Assembly (NCBI RefSeq): GCF_002632875.1
Contig: NZ_NJCX01000014.1
Span: 55,633 to 119,632, forward strand
Source of the DNA: Xenorhabdus kozodoii
GTDB taxonomy: Bacteria; Pseudomonadota; Gammaproteobacteria; Enterobacterales; Enterobacteriaceae
Length of the DNA: 64,000 nt
Reading direction: 5' to 3'
A program made the position numbers and the translations under genes. The notes below the pieces were generated by a model. The model was not told the DNA's origin. It ran no database searches and worked only from the letters and a program-made list of their open reading frames with translations. This document shows, piece by piece, positions 31,560 to 43,199 of the stretch (the stretch's first letter is position 1; each line of letters begins with the position of its first letter).

Positions 31560-33641
31560 ATGAAAGGCCAACTACTTGATGCCATCCCCTTAACCACCCT
31601 GCGTGGTGTTGGAGCCAGTCAGGTCACTAAACTTGCCAAGTTAGGGTTGGTCAACCTGCAAGATCTGCTTTTGCATTTGCCCTTGCGCTATGAGGATCAA
31701 ACCCGCCTGTATACCATTAATGAGTTACTGCCTGGCATTTATGCCACGGTAACCGGTGAAATATTACGCACCAATGTGGTTTTTGGGCGTCGACGTATTA
31801 TGACCTGCCAAATCAACGATGGCACAGGCATATTGACCCTGCGTTTCTTCAATTTTACTGCTGCCATGAAAAATAATCTGGCCGCAGGAAAGCACGTTGT
31901 GGCTTATGGCGAAATTCGTCGCGGGAATCAAGGGCCAGAAATTATTCACCCTGAATATAAAGTCCAACAACATGCCAACCACATCCAACTGCAAGAGACA
32001 TTAACCCCCATCTATCCCACAACGGAGGGAGTCCGTCAGACAACACTGCGCAAGTTAATCGATCAGGCCTTGGAAATATTGGACACCTGCACCATTAATG
32101 AACTCTTACCGGAAAAGTTCAGCCACAAGATAATCAGCCTGCCCGATGCCCTGCGTACATTGCACCATCCCCCGCCGAATACGTCTCTGGACGATTTGGA
32201 GAATGGCCGACATCCAGCCCAGCAAAGGCTAATTTTGGAAGAGTTACTGGCACATCATTTAAGCATGTTGGCGGTCAGGGCGGGAGCCCAGCGCTTTCAC
32301 GCCTATCCCCTTACAGCAGATGATGCGCTGAAACAGCAACTTTTAAGCCAGTTGCCATTCTCACCGACAGGCGCACAGGCCCGTGTCGTTGCGGAAATCG
32401 AACAGGATTTGGAAAAAAATGTCCCCATGATGCGACTGATACAAGGGGATGTCGGTTCAGGGAAAACATTGGTGGCAGCGCTAGCCGCCGTGCGTGCCAT
32501 TGTTCACGGCAAACAAGTGGCATTGATGGCGCCCACTGAACTGCTGGCGGAACAACATGCGAATACCTTCCGTCAATGGCTTGAACCACTCGGCATTCAG
32601 GTCGGTTGGTTGGCTGGCAAACAGAAAGGCAAAGCGCGGCAAACCCAGCAAGAGGCGATAGCCAGCGGTCAGGTGAGTATGGTTGTCGGTACTCATGCCA
32701 TGTTTCAGGAGCAGGTGAAATTTGCCGGATTAGCACTGGTTATCATTGATGAGCAACATCGTTTCGGTGTTCATCAACGTCTGGCATTATGGGAAAAAGG
32801 GCGCGAACAAGGCTTCCATCCCCATCAACTGATCATGACTGCAACCCCGATCCCACGCACATTGGCCATGACCGCTTATGCCGATCTGGATACCTCTATC
32901 ATTGATGAATTACCCCCTGGCCGAACCCCAGTGACCACCGTTGCCATTCCAGACACTCGCCGAAACGATATTATCCAGCGGATCAAAATTGCTTGCCTGG
33001 ATGAAGGACGTCAGGCTTATTGGGTATGTACCTTGATCGAAGATTCTGAGGTACTGGAAGCTCAAGCCGCACAAGCGACCAGCGAAGAACTGACTCTGGC
33101 ATTGCCTGAATTGAAAATTGGCTTGGTACACGGGCGGATGAAACCGGCAGAAAAGCAAGCTGTCATGGAGGCTTTCAAGCAAGGTGAACTCCAATTGCTG
33201 GTTGCCACGACGGTCATCGAAGTCGGGGTAGATGTGCCCAATGCCAGCCTGATGATCATCGATAATCCCGAACGGCTTGGATTGGCTCAGTTGCACCAGC
33301 TTAGAGGGCGTGTCGGACGTGGAGCCATTGCCTCACATTGTGTCTTGCTCTATAAGACCCCACTGACCAATACCGCCAAGCTCCGCCTGCAAGTTTTACG
33401 GGATAGTAATGATGGTTTTGTGATTGCCCAGAAAGATTTGGAGATCCGCGGGCCAGGTGAATTACTGGGTACACGCCAAACCGGCAATGCAGAATTTCGG
33501 ATCGCGGACTTATTGCGCGACCAAAGTATGCTGCCCGAAGTTCAGCGTATCGCCCGCTATCTCCACCAGCACTATCCTGAACATGCCAAGGCATTGATTG
33601 AACGCTGGCTGCCGGATCGTTCCCAATATAGCCATGCTTAA
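31560..33641 (+). CDS. recG: ATP-dependent DNA helicase RecG
   Basis: 693 residues. Wedge domain with an OB fold at the N-terminus (about 60-160), then superfamily-2 helicase motifs: Walker A GDVGSGKTLVAALAAVRAI, motif II DEQHRFGV, motif III TATPIPRTLA and motif VI QLRGRVGRG. RecG reverses stalled forks and processes Holliday junctions. Last gene of the gmk-spoT cluster; the hairpin just after it serves the convergent gltS. Confidence 0.98.
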   Translation: MKGQLLDAIPLTTLRGVGASQVTKLAKLGLVNLQDLLLHLPLRYEDQTRLYTINELLPGIYATVTGEILRTNVVFGRRRIMTCQINDGTGILTLRFFNFTAAMKNNLAAGKHVVAYGEIRRGNQGPEIIHPEYKVQQHANHIQLQETLTPIYPTTEGVRQTTLRKLIDQALEILDTCTINELLPEKFSHKIISLPDALRTLHHPPPNTSLDDLENGRHPAQQRLILEELLAHHLSMLAVRAGAQRFHAYPLTADDALKQQLLSQLPFSPTGAQARVVAEIEQDLEKNVPMMRLIQGDVGSGKTLVAALAAVRAIVHGKQVALMAPTELLAEQHANTFRQWLEPLGIQVGWLAGKQKGKARQTQQEAIASGQVSMVVGTHAMFQEQVKFAGLALVIIDEQHRFGVHQRLALWEKGREQGFHPHQLIMTATPIPRTLAMTAYADLDTSIIDELPPGRTPVTTVAIPDTRRNDIIQRIKIACLDEGRQAYWVCTLIEDSEVLEAQAAQATSEELTLALPELKIGLVHGRMKPAEKQAVMEAFKQGELQLLVATTVIEVGVDVPNASLMIIDNPERLGLAQLHQLRGRVGRGAIASHCVLLYKTPLTNTAKLRLQVLRDSNDGFVIAQKDLEIRGPGELLGTRQTGNAEFRIADLLRDQSMLPEVQRIARYLHQHYPEHAKALIERWLPDRSQYSHA

Positions 33642-33672
33642 AAAAACATGCCGCTGAGGATTTCAGCGGCAT
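33641..33672 (-). terminator. Terminator of gltS
   Basis: ATGCCGCTGA pairs with TCAGCGGCAT around a 5-nt loop; on the minus strand a run of six to seven T follows. The T-run overlaps the last base of the recG stop region. Confidence 0.85.
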
Positions 33673-33708
33673 ATGACGGCCACGATCCAAGGCCGAAGGG
33701 AAGTTAAT

Positions 33709-34923
33709 TTAACCGGCTATAGAGGGGAATATCGGTAATAACAAGTACAATTTGATGATGGCAGCGTTAACGATATCGATAAAGAATGCCCCCACCATTG
33801 GTACGAGTAAAAATGCCACATGCGATGGCCCAAAACGGTCAGTAATCGCTTGCATATTGGCGATAGCTGTGGGTGTTGCACCTAAGCCAAAACCACAGTG
33901 GCCAGCTGATAATACCGCCGCATCGAAATTCTTACCCATGATCCGGTAAGTCACGAAAACAGCATACAACGCCATCACCACAGTCTGCACAGCAAGAATG
34001 ATCAACATTGGCAGCGCAAGGGAAGCCAGTTGCCACAATTTCAGGCTCATCAATGCCATCGCCAGAAACAGCGATAAACTGACGTTACCTAATACCGAAA
34101 CCGCGCGGTCAAATACCCGATAAAAACCAAGCAGGGACAGTCCGTTACTCAGAATGACACCAACAAACAGGACACACACGAATGTCGGCAATTCAAAGGC
34201 CGTACCTTGCAGCAGTTTTGTAATAAACTTACCTGCCAGTAAGCAAATGGAAACCATTGCAATGGTTTCCACCATCACGAGTGGCGTGATAAGCCGTCCC
34301 GTATACGGTTTCTCAAATGCAGTCGGAAGCTCGGTGTCTTCAGTCCCCACGCCTGGCGTTTTGGTGTTTTTCACCAACATCCGGGCAACTGGACCGCCAA
34401 TCAATCCACCTAAAACCAGGCCAAATGTTGCACATGCCATTGCCACTTCGGTCGCGTTTTCAAAACCATAACGTTCAGAGAAGACTTTACCCCAAGCAGC
34501 GCCTGTTCCATGTCCTCCAGACAGTGTAATAGAGCCGGCCAATAATCCCATTAATGGATCAAGTCCCAGCATTTTCGCCAATGCGATGCCTACGGTGTTC
34601 TGTACAAATAACAGGCCAACCACCACGCAGACAAAAATGACCAAAAATTTTCCGCCTGCTTTCAGGCTAGCAAGGTTAGCGTTCAAGCCGATTGTGGCAA
34701 AGAACATCAGCATGAGAGGCTCTTGAAGGGATAAATCAAAACTGACTTCCCAATTCATGGTTTGTTTAACCGCCAGCAAAACTAGCGCAACCAATAATCC
34801 ACCCGCGACGGGTTCAGGGATCGTGTATTTCCCAAGGAATGGAACTGACTGTACGAGTTTTCTTCCTAATAGTAAAACGAGTGTGGCAGCAACGAGCGTG
34901 CCATAAATATCCAGATGATACAT
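33709..34923 (-). CDS. gltS: Sodium/glutamate symporter GltS
   Basis: 404 residues of the ESS family, close to E. coli GltS (401). Two inverted five-helix repeats are visible, with the pore-loop motifs GSITLSGGHGTGAAWG and SAGHCGFGLGATPTAIANMQ. It imports glutamate with Na+. The gltS-xanP-yicH order is as in E. coli. Confidence 0.97.
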   Translation of the reverse strand: MYHLDIYGTLVAATLVLLLGRKLVQSVPFLGKYTIPEPVAGGLLVALVLLAVKQTMNWEVSFDLSLQEPLMLMFFATIGLNANLASLKAGGKFLVIFVCVVVGLLFVQNTVGIALAKMLGLDPLMGLLAGSITLSGGHGTGAAWGKVFSERYGFENATEVAMACATFGLVLGGLIGGPVARMLVKNTKTPGVGTEDTELPTAFEKPYTGRLITPLVMVETIAMVSICLLAGKFITKLLQGTAFELPTFVCVLFVGVILSNGLSLLGFYRVFDRAVSVLGNVSLSLFLAMALMSLKLWQLASLALPMLIILAVQTVVMALYAVFVTYRIMGKNFDAAVLSAGHCGFGLGATPTAIANMQAITDRFGPSHVAFLLVPMVGAFFIDIVNAAIIKLYLLLPIFPSIAG

Positions 34924-35096
34924 TTATGTACCTCATCCATTGTTAATATTATGTGAATTTAATGTGACGTTATAATCATCCTATAAAAACGCCAAGAGCG
35001 GATAAGGGTTGGATTAGAAAGAAAAATACGGATAAACACAAGTTAAAACATTTAAAAATGTGACGATATTAATCCGTATTTCATTACGAAAACTTT

Positions 35097-35112
35097 ACGC
35101 AAACGATTGCTT
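35097..35112. promoter_or_regulatory. PurR operator upstream of xanP
   Basis: ACGCAAACGATTGCTT matches the 16-bp PurR consensus ACGCAAACGTTTTCNT at all but two fixed positions. It lies 53 bases before the xanP start. It predicts repression by PurR with hypoxanthine or guanine. Confidence 0.7.
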
Positions 35113-35164
35113 TAATGATGAGAATCATTAAAATGCGTTTTTTGTCTATCTGGAATTTCACAAC

Positions 35165-36550
35165 ATGGTCAATCTACACCGTGAATCCAATTCATCAGAA
35201 GTTCCCAATACATCAAATAATGAACTGCTCTATCGCCTGGAAGATAAGCCCCCACTCCCGCATGCCCTGTTTGCTGCCGGCCAACATTTGCTGGCGATGT
35301 TTGTGGCTGTTATTACTCCCGCGATATTGATTTGCCAGGCGTTGGGGCTTCCAGAGCAGGATACTCAACGCATTATCAGTATGTCCCTGTTTGCCTCAGG
35401 CTTGGCATCGCTGATCCAAATTCGATCCTGGGGCCCTGTGGGTTCCGGTTTGCTTTCCATTCAAGGCACCAGTTTTAATTTCGTTGCCCCGCTGATTATG
35501 GGGGGACTGGCGTTGAAAAATGGTGGTGCGGATATTCCCACGATGATGGCAGCCCTGTTCGGTACATTGATGCTCGCCTCAATGACAGAAGTGCTGCTCT
35601 CACGCGTGCTGCATTTGGCAAGACGGATCATTACACCTCTGGTGTCCGGTGTCGTGGTGATGATTATTGGTTTGTCGTTAATCCAAGTGGGGTTAACGTC
35701 GATTGGTGGTGGCTATACAGCGATCCAAAACGGCACATTTGGTGCCCCTGATAACTTGCTGCTGGCGGGAGCGGTTCTTGCCGTTATCGTGTTACTCAAT
35801 CGCCAAAAAAACCCTTATTTGCGTGTCGCTTCTCTGGTCATTGCCATGGCCGTGGGTTATCTGTTGGCCTGGTACATGGATATGTTACCCGTTTCAACCC
35901 CCAAACAAGATGCCCCCATCATCACGGTTCCTTCACCACTCTATTATGGCTTGTCCGTTGATTGGCATCTGTTGATCCCGCTGATCCTGATTTTTATGGT
36001 GACATCACTGGAAACCATTGGTGATATTACCGCCACCTCAGATGTTTCCGAGCAGCCTGTCAGCGGTCCACTCTATATGAAACGTCTTAAGGGCGGGGTG
36101 CTGGCAAATGGGCTCAATTCGATGGTTTCAGCCGTGTTCAATACGTTTCCAAATTCCTGTTTTGGCCAGAACAATGGCGTGATCCAGCTAACCGGCGTCG
36201 CCAGCCGCTATGTCGGCTACATGATTGCTTCCCTGCTGATCCTATTGGGGCTGTTTCCTGCCGTGGCGGGGTTTGTTCAACATATTCCTGAACCGGTTCT
36301 GGGTGGCGCAACCATCGTGATGTTTGGCACTATCGCCGCTTCTGGTGTCAGGATAGTTTCCCGTGAGCCTTTAAACCGCCGTTCCATTATGATCATTGCA
36401 CTGTCTCTGGCGGTAGGATTAGGTGTCTCCCAGCAACCGTTGATTTTACAGTTTGCCCCTGATTGGGTGAAAAATTTACTCTCTTCCGGCATTGCCGCAG
36501 GTGGGTTAACCGCTATTTTGCTTAATCTCATTTTCCCCCAGGAAAAATAG
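35165..36550 (+). CDS. xanP: Xanthine permease XanP
   Basis: 461 residues of the NCS2/NAT purine-permease family, near-identical layout to E. coli XanP (xanthine:H+ symporter). The NAT signature is [10 protein letters not shown], and the conserved helix-8 segment is [20 protein letters not shown]. About 14 membrane segments follow an N-terminal cytoplasmic tail with [10 protein letters not shown]. The ribosome site is weak. A PurR operator precedes it. Confidence 0.96.
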   Translation: MVNLHRESNSSEVPNTSNNELLYRLEDKPPLPHALFAAGQHLLAMFVAVITPAILICQALGLPEQDTQRIISMSLFASGLASLIQIRSWGPVGSGLLSIQGTSFNFVAPLIMGGLALKNGGADIPTMMAALFGTLMLASMTEVLLSRVLHLARRIITPLVSGVVVMIIGLSLIQVGLTSIGGGYTAIQNGTFGAPDNLLLAGAVLAVIVLLNRQKNPYLRVASLVIAMAVGYLLAWYMDMLPVSTPKQDAPIITVPSPLYYGLSVDWHLLIPLILIFMVTSLETIGDITATSDVSEQPVSGPLYMKRLKGGVLANGLNSMVSAVFNTFPNSCFGQNNGVIQLTGVASRYVGYMIASLLILLGLFPAVAGFVQHIPEPVLGGATIVMFGTIAASGVRIVSREPLNRRSIMIIALSLAVGLGVSQQPLILQFAPDWVKNLLSSGIAAGGLTAILLNLIFPQEK

Positions 36551-36574
36551 TCAGCCGATTTTTATCTGATGCTT

Positions 36575-36610
36575 CTCCCGCCTGACCCGCGGGAGTTTTC
36601 TTTTTTATCT
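36575..36610 (+). terminator. Terminator of xanP
   Basis: CTCCCGC pairs with GCGGGAG around a 7-nt loop, followed by TTTTCTTTTTTAT. Confidence 0.85.
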
Positions 36611-36688
36611 ACATCATCTATTGAGTGCTTAAGCATTTTCCGGCATAAAAGAGCTTCTATTGGAAGGTCACATTGTTGAGGTGAGATA

Positions 36689-38488
36689 ATGAGGTGGTTA
36701 GGGAAATTTTTTGTCACGCTGCTATTACTGCTAATTTTGGCAATCATAGTTATCTATGTTGTCGTCCAGACGCATTGGGGAACCAAACAGTTAAGCCAAT
36801 GGTTCAACAAACAAGGGCATTATCAAGTCAGTATTGAAAATATCAGCCATAGCTGGCTGCAACCGGCGACCTTGACGCTTAACCATGTTGACATTCGAGA
36901 CAAGCAGAGTCCTTTCTCACTCAATGCCGATAGCATTAATCTCGATTTCAAATGGCCGCATTTACTGTCCCCGCAAAACCTCCGGCGCCTGACATTGCAG
37001 CAAGGGACATTGGTTCTGTCTGGAAACCAGCTTCCCCTTCCTTTACAAGCGGACACCCTACAACTGAATCAGATGAATATTCAGTTAGAAAATCCCAACT
37101 CGCGTATTCAAGGGGAAAATATCACGGGTGGCATTGCTCCCTGGCTTCCTGTTGCGGGCAACCCATTGGGTAATGGCAAGTATCAATTTAGTGCCAATAC
37201 GCTCCGTTTAAATGATTTGCCGGTTGAAAATGTCATTGTGCAAGGCAGTTACCAAAATAAAACCCTGACTATCGATTCTTTTGGCGCCACATTTTTGCGC
37301 GGTGCCATTTCTGGCGATGGTCAACAATTGCCAGATGGCAGTTGGCACTGGAACAATATCCTCATCAGTGACATTCGCTGGCAAACCCCGATGACAATCG
37401 GCGAGTTGAAAGAAAAGATCAGCCATCTGCCTGCCATGTATGTCAAAGATCTCAATATCACCAATGCCAAACTGCAAGGGCAAAATTGGTCTGTCGATTA
37501 TCTGGACAGCACCATCAAAAATTTAGGCTTAGTCAATGGCAGTTGGAGCGCCGAAGAGGGCTTGGTGGATTTCAACGCGATGAACATGATGTTGGATAAT
37601 GAACAGTTCAGCGACACGTTAGGAAAATTCCGTTTTTCTGGTGATACCTTTACCATCGCCAGCCTGACAACCCATTATCGAAAAGGGTTGTTCAATATCC
37701 AGTCCCAATGGGATCGTAAAAACCGGCTCCTGACCCTCAAAGAGAGTTCTGTAACCGGGCTGCTTTATGCTCTGCCGTCAACATGGCTCAACTATTTCAA
37801 ACAGCCTGCGCCGGAATGGATTTCAGGCGTCAAACTCAATGATATTAATATCAATAATACGCTGTTGATTGATACCAATCCCAACTTCCCATTCCAGCTC
37901 ACCACCCTTGCTGCCCATATTGACAACATGGATCTGTTGAAAAATGGCAAGTGGGGATTGTGGAATGGTCAGGCGTCATTGCAAGCGGCCGCGGGAACCG
38001 TTAACAAGATAGAGGTAACCCGTCCTTACCTGCAACTGCATGCCACCGACGACAAGGTCACTATTGATAAATTGAATGGTTTTACCCGTGAAGGACTACT
38101 GCAAATCACCGGTTCGGCTGAACAGCAAGCTGATCGCACGCCTTTTAACCTTAACTTCAAAGGCATGAATGCGGATTTGAATATCTTGCCACAATGGGGT
38201 TGGATACCGCTCAAGATCCAGGGAGAAGGGAATTTCTCGCTCGCGATTACGGGGGATCTCTCCGCTGACGATATGAAGGGAACAATTAACGGGACATTGG
38301 TTGCTGAAGACAAATCATCCAACAAAGAGTCACAATCTGTCGAGCAAGGTTTGATCTCAACGAGCCGCTGTACCCCAACAGCTCCCTCTTCCGTAGTCAA
38401 TCCAGCTCCCGTAGATCATCCTGAGACTGAACATTCAGCAACAGGCCATTCTACGGAAAGCCAACCCTGCGCAAAAATTAAGCTTTAG
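36689..38488 (+). CDS. yicH: YicH, AsmA-family protein
   Basis: 599 residues, slightly longer than E. coli YicH (about 569). A single N-terminal membrane helix ([20 protein letters not shown]) is followed by the AsmA N-terminal repeat ([20 protein letters not shown]) and long beta-rich stretches. AsmA-like proteins bridge the inner and outer membranes and are linked to phospholipid traffic; the role of YicH itself is unsettled. The C-terminus is a His/Thr/Ser-rich tail beyond the conserved part and overlaps the end of the convergent yiiD by 11 bases. GAGGTGAG supports the start. Confidence 0.92.
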   Translation: MRWLGKFFVTLLLLLILAIIVIYVVVQTHWGTKQLSQWFNKQGHYQVSIENISHSWLQPATLTLNHVDIRDKQSPFSLNADSINLDFKWPHLLSPQNLRRLTLQQGTLVLSGNQLPLPLQADTLQLNQMNIQLENPNSRIQGENITGGIAPWLPVAGNPLGNGKYQFSANTLRLNDLPVENVIVQGSYQNKTLTIDSFGATFLRGAISGDGQQLPDGSWHWNNILISDIRWQTPMTIGELKEKISHLPAMYVKDLNITNAKLQGQNWSVDYLDSTIKNLGLVNGSWSAEEGLVDFNAMNMMLDNEQFSDTLGKFRFSGDTFTIASLTTHYRKGLFNIQSQWDRKNRLLTLKESSVTGLLYALPSTWLNYFKQPAPEWISGVKLNDININNTLLIDTNPNFPFQLTTLAAHIDNMDLLKNGKWGLWNGQASLQAAAGTVNKIEVTRPYLQLHATDDKVTIDKLNGFTREGLLQITGSAEQQADRTPFNLNFKGMNADLNILPQWGWIPLKIQGEGNFSLAITGDLSADDMKGTINGTLVAEDKSSNKESQSVEQGLISTSRCTPTAPSSVVNPAPVDHPETEHSATGHSTESQPCAKIKL

Positions 38489-39395
38489 AAAACCGTTCGG
38501 GAGGCAGGACGATATAAGTCCCGGTGAACACGCTACCTACGCCCTGTTCACCGCTAACCTGCACTTCCACCGTGACACGCGCTTTGTTGCCGCGGGCAAG
38601 GCGAGCAAGATCACCGCTCATGTTATTGAAATCCGCAGTGGCACAGGGGCGTCCGGTAATCGGTTGCCGATAACGAATATTGGCATCCACCAAAACGATA
38701 TCGCCCCCCAATTGGCGCTCCTGTAGCAACAACCAAATCAGCCCCCAAGCCGTTAATGTGGCCTGAGAAAATAAGCTCCCCGCGAAAATGGTATGGTGTG
38801 GATTCTGGTTTCCGGCCTCAGGCATCGTTGTGATGAAGCGTTGCCCTGTATATTGGCTGATCCGCAGCCCCATCTTTTCACTCAAAGGGATTTCCTTATG
38901 CCATGCCTGCTGCAACTCAGCACACCAATCAGGACGATGCAAGATATCGTCAAGGCTCATAATCGGTTTGATCATGAGAAAATGGCTAATCGGCGACGCC
39001 TTGGCACCATTAATCAAACCACGGTTTTGAAAACCCAACTTATGGAAGAAATCAACTGCATTTTCCCGTGCGCTGCAAACAATGCGTTTTACACCTTCTT
39101 GCCTGGCTACAGATTCCAATGCCATCGCAATCAGTGTCCCTAACCCTTTCCGCTGCACCTGAGGATGAACAGCCAGAAAACGAATAGCGCCTTCGTTGTC
39201 TGCATTGATATATAAGCGCCCAACCGCAAGCGGCTTACCCTGTTCATCCACCACCATTTGATGATGAGCCATCGAATCGTAGCCATCTTTCTCTGATCCG
39301 ATGGGCTGGTGAAGCGGTTTACGTAACATTTCCCAACGAAATTGGTAGTAGGTTTCTAACTCTTGTTCTGTTTGAGGTACTCTCAGATGGTACAT
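38478..39395 (-). CDS. yiiD: YiiD, GNAT acetyltransferase fused to a hotdog thioesterase
   Basis: 305 residues in two domains. The N-terminal GNAT fold (about 1-145) has the acetyl-CoA loop [20 protein letters not shown] and HKLGFQNRG. The C-terminal hotdog domain (about 160-300) has [20 protein letters not shown], the YiiD_C thioesterase family. E. coli YiiD has the same fusion; Pseudomonas FabY, which shares the thioesterase part, initiates fatty-acid synthesis. Downstream of dtd in a likely yihX-dtd-yiiD unit. Confidence 0.92.
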   Translation of the reverse strand: MYHLRVPQTEQELETYYQFRWEMLRKPLHQPIGSEKDGYDSMAHHQMVVDEQGKPLAVGRLYINADNEGAIRFLAVHPQVQRKGLGTLIAMALESVARQEGVKRIVCSARENAVDFFHKLGFQNRGLINGAKASPISHFLMIKPIMSLDDILHRPDWCAELQQAWHKEIPLSEKMGLRISQYTGQRFITTMPEAGNQNPHHTIFAGSLFSQATLTAWGLIWLLLQERQLGGDIVLVDANIRYRQPITGRPCATADFNNMSGDLARLARGNKARVTVEVQVSGEQGVGSVFTGTYIVLPPERFSKA

Positions 39396-39445
39396 AGGAA
39401 CAACCCCTTCTTTTGTGTGTTGTCATGTGTAGCCAGAAAAACACA

Positions 39446-39883
39446 TCATACTTGCAGCCAGAAAGTCACTGGCCCATCATTTGTCAAACTGACTTCCATG
39501 TCTGCCGCAAATTTTCCCGTTTCTGTTTTTACACCAGTTACACGGCACTGTTCAACAAAATAGCGATAGAGTTCATCCGCTTTTTGTGGTTCTGCGCCAC
39601 CCGAAAAGCTCGGCCTTAAGCCTTTCTGTGTGTCCGCCGCCAATGTAAATTGCGATACAACCAGTAAACGACCCCCCGCTTGCTGAACGTTAAGGTTCAT
39701 TTTTCCCTGATCATCACTAAATACCCGATATCCCATGACCTTATCGCATAAACGTTGCGCTTTCTGCGGGGTATCCTCTTTTTCAACCCCCAACAATACC
39801 AGCAATCCCTGCCCAATTTCGCCAATAGTCTCACCTTCAACCACAACCTTTGCCTGTGTTACACGCTGAATTAATGCAATCAT
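39446..39883 (-). CDS. dtd: D-aminoacyl-tRNA deacylase
   Basis: 145 residues, the usual length. It hydrolyses D-Tyr and other D-aminoacyl-tRNAs. Active-site motifs are [17 protein letters not shown] and, at the C-terminus, [11 protein letters not shown] with the Gly-cis-Pro element. In E. coli yihY sits between yihX and dtd; here only 126 bases separate yihX and dtd. Confidence 0.97.
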   Translation of the reverse strand: MIALIQRVTQAKVVVEGETIGEIGQGLLVLLGVEKEDTPQKAQRLCDKVMGYRVFSDDQGKMNLNVQQAGGRLLVVSQFTLAADTQKGLRPSFSGGAEPQKADELYRYFVEQCRVTGVKTETGKFAADMEVSLTNDGPVTFWLQV

Positions 39884-39943
39884 TTTGCTTGCCTGTTATT
39901 CCATATAATTATTCATAGAGATAGAAAATCGTAACATGACTCT

Positions 39944-39967
39944 TTGCCCGTCAGGGTATACGGGCAA
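39944..39967 (-). other. Hairpin between yihX and dtd
   Basis: TTGCCCGT pairs with ACGGGCAA around an 8-nt loop and lies in the spot occupied by yihY in E. coli. No T-run follows on the minus strand, so it is a processing or stability hairpin at most. Confidence 0.4.
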
Positions 39968-40009
39968 GGAAAAAGGGTGGAAAACCTCATCGGCAATCAG
40001 CTAACGACG

Positions 40010-40627
40010 TTAATTTTTTGAGGGAAGTAAGAAATCATGTGACTTAAAGTAGTTCGGGATCACGTGCCTGTCAGCCACATGAATGGCATTCATGCCTGTT
40101 TTTTTCGCGGCTTCGACGTTTTCTAACAGATCATCAAAGAATATGGCCTGATCCGCCGCCACCCCTTCTGCGACCAACACATATTCAAAAATCTCAGGAT
40201 TGGGTTTACGCATCCCCAAATCGTGGGATAAATAGAGGAAATCGCTTGATGCGGCAATCTCAGGATAATGCACTGAACAATATTCAACATGCAGGCGGTT
40301 GGTATTTGACAGAACAACCACACGATGCCCCTGGGTACGCAATTGATTCATGAGTTCAATCACTTCCGGCCTGATACCAACAAAAATTGCGTTCCAGCCT
40401 TCCACAACTTGTTCAAAACTGAGAGAAATCTCCATTTCATCACGCATCATTTCTGCAAATTCAGTGTCACTGATTTGCCCACGCTCATGTTTTGTCAAAA
40501 TCTCTTCCCGCGAAAATCTTGAGGTCAATGTTGCCAGCGGTGTCCCACTCAGATTACTCCAAACAGCCACGATTCTTTTAAAATCAATATCAATAATCAC
40601 GTTACCCATATCGAAGATATACAGCAT
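40010..40627 (-). CDS. yihX: YihX, HAD-family sugar-phosphate phosphatase
   Basis: 205 residues of the haloacid-dehalogenase superfamily. The nucleophile motif is FDMGNVIIDIDF, motif II is VVLSNTNRLHVEYC and motif IV includes IFFDDLLENVEAAKKTGMNA. In E. coli YihX is an alpha-D-glucose-1-phosphate phosphatase. The ATG at 40627 is preceded by AGGAGGGG, a strong ribosome site, so the longer frame to 40669 is rejected. It lies right beside typA; the E. coli yihL-yihW genes, including the sulfoquinovose-use genes, are absent between them. Confidence 0.94.
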   Translation of the reverse strand: MLYIFDMGNVIIDIDFKRIVAVWSNLSGTPLATLTSRFSREEILTKHERGQISDTEFAEMMRDEMEISLSFEQVVEGWNAIFVGIRPEVIELMNQLRTQGHRVVVLSNTNRLHVEYCSVHYPEIAASSDFLYLSHDLGMRKPNPEIFEYVLVAEGVAADQAIFFDDLLENVEAAKKTGMNAIHVADRHVIPNYFKSHDFLLPSKN

Positions 40628-40829
40628 AACCCCTCCTGACCGACGCTTATTATGGGGTACTTTTATCATAATTTTGTTAATAAAAAAGGAGGAAAAGATA
40701 AAAAAACAAACAAATTGCGCTTTCTATGAGCTGTCTTATAAAACGGGTTAATATCTTATAGTTGCTGGATAAGTTGGTAAGCAGGCGTGGGTAACAAAAA
40801 TGGCTGGCAGGAATATTATCAGAAACTCA

Positions 40830-40845
40830 GGGCGCCAAGGCGCCC
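40830..40845 (-). terminator. GC-rich hairpin downstream of typA
   Basis: GGGCGCC-AA-GGCGCCC is a perfect 16-bp palindrome 47 bases after the typA stop. A T-poor tail makes intrinsic termination uncertain. Confidence 0.4.
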
Positions 40846-40891
40846 TAAGCTATTAATATCTAAACTATCATGACAATGCGTAGTCCAGAAA

Positions 40892-42721
40892 TTAAGCCTC
40901 TTTACTACGATTTGCGCGACGGCGATCGTTTTCAGTCAAATGGCGCTTACGCAAGCGAATTGACACTGGGGTGACTTCAACCAACTCGTCATCATCAATA
41001 AACTCCAGCGCCTGCTCCAATGTTTTCTTGATATGTGGAGACAGTGTTGTCGCTTCATCCGTTCCAGATGCACGCACGTTGGTCAGTTTTTTACCCGTCA
41101 GACAGTTAACGGTCAGGTCATTTGAACGTGAGTGAATACCAATAATTTGGCCTTCATACACCTCAGTACCATGACCCAGGAACAATTTACCACGCTCCTG
41201 CAAACCATACAGCGCATAAGCAACAGCCTTGCCTTGTCCATTGGAAATCAGCACACCATTTTGGCGACGGCCAATCTCACCAGGACGAACGTCATCGTAG
41301 TGGCTGAATGTTGCATACAACAGGCCAGTACCCGAAGTCATGGTCATGAATTCAGTACGGAAGCCAATCAGGCCACGGCTTGGAATGATGTAATCAAGAC
41401 GCACACGACCTTTACCATCTGGCAGCATGTCGCGCATTTCACCTTTACGTTCACCCAATGCCTGCATCACGTCGCCTTGATGCTGCTCTTCGATATCCAA
41501 AGTGACTTGCTCGAAAGGTTCCTGCTTACGGCCATCAATTTCACGGAAAATCACTTTTGGACGGGAAACACCCAACTCAAAACCTTCACGACGCATGTTT
41601 TCGATCAGAACGGACAAGTGCAGCTCACCACGGCCTGATACACGGAATGCGTCTGGGTCTTCAGTTTCTTCAACGCGCAACGCAACGTTATGGACCAGCT
41701 CTTTTTTCAGACGATCAAGGATCTGGCGAGAAGTCACATATTTACCTTCACGACCACAGAATGGTGACGTGTTTACACAGAAGTACATGCTTACGGTAGG
41801 CTCATCAACCGCCAGTGCTGGCAATGCTTCAACCGCATTGACGTCACACAGGGTATCAGAAATGTTCAGATCACCCAGACCGGTAATTGCGATAATATCG
41901 CCCGCTTCCACTTTGTCAGACTCAATACGCTCCAGTCCCAGATGGCTAAAGACTTTACCCACTTTACCGTTGCGCGTTTTGCCTTCGCTATCGATGATGG
42001 TGATGTTTTGGTTTGGTTTCACCATACCACGCTTAATGCGACCGATGCCGATAACCCCAACATAGTTGTTGTAATCCAACTGCGAAATTTGCATCTGGAA
42101 TGGGCCGTCAAGGTCAACCTTAGGTGATTCAACGTGATCAACAATTGCCTGGTACAGCGGAGTCATATCCTCAGCCATATCGGTATGTTCGTTACCCGCA
42201 ACACCCATCAGTGCAGAGGCGTAAATGATGGGGAAATCCAACTGCTCATCGGTTGCACCGAGGTTCACAAACAGGTCAAATACTTGATCCACTACCCAGT
42301 CAGGACGCGCACCCGGACGGTCAACTTTGTTGACAACGACAATGGGTTTCAGGCCGTGAGCAAACGCTTTCTGGGTGACAAAGCGGGTCTGTGGCATTGG
42401 GCCATCCATCGCATCAACCAGCAACAGGACACTGTCTACCATCGACATGACACGTTCAACCTCGCCGCCAAAGTCGGCGTGGCCTGGGGTGTCTACGATA
42501 TTGATACGATAGTCATTCCATTTGATGGCCGTGTTCTTTGCAAGGATGGTAATACCACGTTCTTTTTCCAGATCATTGGAATCCATCACACGTTCAGTTG
42601 CTGCTGCACGCTCTCCAAAAGTCCCGGACTGTTGTAGCAGTTTATCAACCAGCGTGGTTTTGCCATGGTCAACGTGAGCGATAATTGCTATGTTTCTTAA
42701 CTTACTAATTTCATTTGACAT
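40892..42721 (-). CDS. typA: Ribosome-associated GTPase TypA/BipA
   Basis: 609 residues of the translation-factor GTPase superfamily. G1 is [16 protein letters not shown]2 the EKERGITI region, G3 [16 protein letters not shown] and G4 [10 protein letters not shown], followed by EF-G-like domains III and V and the BipA-specific C-terminal domain. It helps assemble the 50S subunit, especially at low temperature, and influences virulence and stress responses. Divergent from glnA, as in E. coli. Confidence 0.97.
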   Translation of the reverse strand: MSNEISKLRNIAIIAHVDHGKTTLVDKLLQQSGTFGERAAATERVMDSNDLEKERGITILAKNTAIKWNDYRINIVDTPGHADFGGEVERVMSMVDSVLLLVDAMDGPMPQTRFVTQKAFAHGLKPIVVVNKVDRPGARPDWVVDQVFDLFVNLGATDEQLDFPIIYASALMGVAGNEHTDMAEDMTPLYQAIVDHVESPKVDLDGPFQMQISQLDYNNYVGVIGIGRIKRGMVKPNQNITIIDSEGKTRNGKVGKVFSHLGLERIESDKVEAGDIIAITGLGDLNISDTLCDVNAVEALPALAVDEPTVSMYFCVNTSPFCGREGKYVTSRQILDRLKKELVHNVALRVEETEDPDAFRVSGRGELHLSVLIENMRREGFELGVSRPKVIFREIDGRKQEPFEQVTLDIEEQHQGDVMQALGERKGEMRDMLPDGKGRVRLDYIIPSRGLIGFRTEFMTMTSGTGLLYATFSHYDDVRPGEIGRRQNGVLISNGQGKAVAYALYGLQERGKLFLGHGTEVYEGQIIGIHSRSNDLTVNCLTGKKLTNVRASGTDEATTLSPHIKKTLEQALEFIDDDELVEVTPVSIRLRKRHLTENDRRRANRSKEA

Positions 42722-42982
42722 TTAAAAATTCCAATAACACTAAAATCATTTATGTACTCGATTTAGTACACAAAAAGAATTCTGTTTTACTTGGCCACCG
42801 TCGAACAGCCGAACAAAAGTGCAGCATTATACACTTTGGATGGTTGCACTGGTATTAAAAGTTGTGCAGTATTGGCGGTTTTCTCTTTATTCAGGCACAT
42901 CGCTGGAATGATAGGCCATGCGCATTTTCTTTGTGCATTCGATTTCAGGATCAACGAAACCGATTGATGTTTTAGCAAGAAC

Positions 42983-42999
42983 CGCACCATAACAATGCA
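42983..42999. promoter_or_regulatory. NtrC enhancer site, distal
   Basis: CGCACCATAACAATGCA fits the NtrC dyad TGCAC-N7-GTGCA. Its centre is 31 bp (about three helical turns) from the next site and about 150 bp before the glnA sigma-54 start point, like the paired enhancer of E. coli glnAp2. Confidence 0.75.
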
Positions 43000-43013
43000 A
43001 TCACCTGTTGTTA

Positions 43014-43030
43014 TTCACCATTTTAGTGCA
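43014..43030. promoter_or_regulatory. NtrC enhancer site, proximal
   Basis: TTCACCATTTTAGTGCA, second member of the NtrC pair upstream of glnA. Confidence 0.75.
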
Positions 43031-43114
43031 AAAGTATACGCTCATCTTATTCGCCTTCTCTTTCCCCTTCTGCTATATATTTTTATCATATTGATATTAA
43101 ATAGCTTTTAAACA

Positions 43115-43132
43115 TTGGCACACTTTTCGCAT
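43115..43132 (+). promoter_or_regulatory. glnAp2: Sigma-54 promoter of glnA
   Basis: TTGGCACACTTTTCGCAT carries the -24 GG and -12 GC of the RpoN consensus with correct spacing and closely resembles E. coli glnAp2. The predicted start point is near 43143, giving a leader of about 120 nt. Confidence 0.88.
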
Positions 43133-43199
43133 TTATTTTGCCAATAGCGATTCCATAAAATTGATCATACCGAGATCCACAATCGCCCTTAACTTTAAA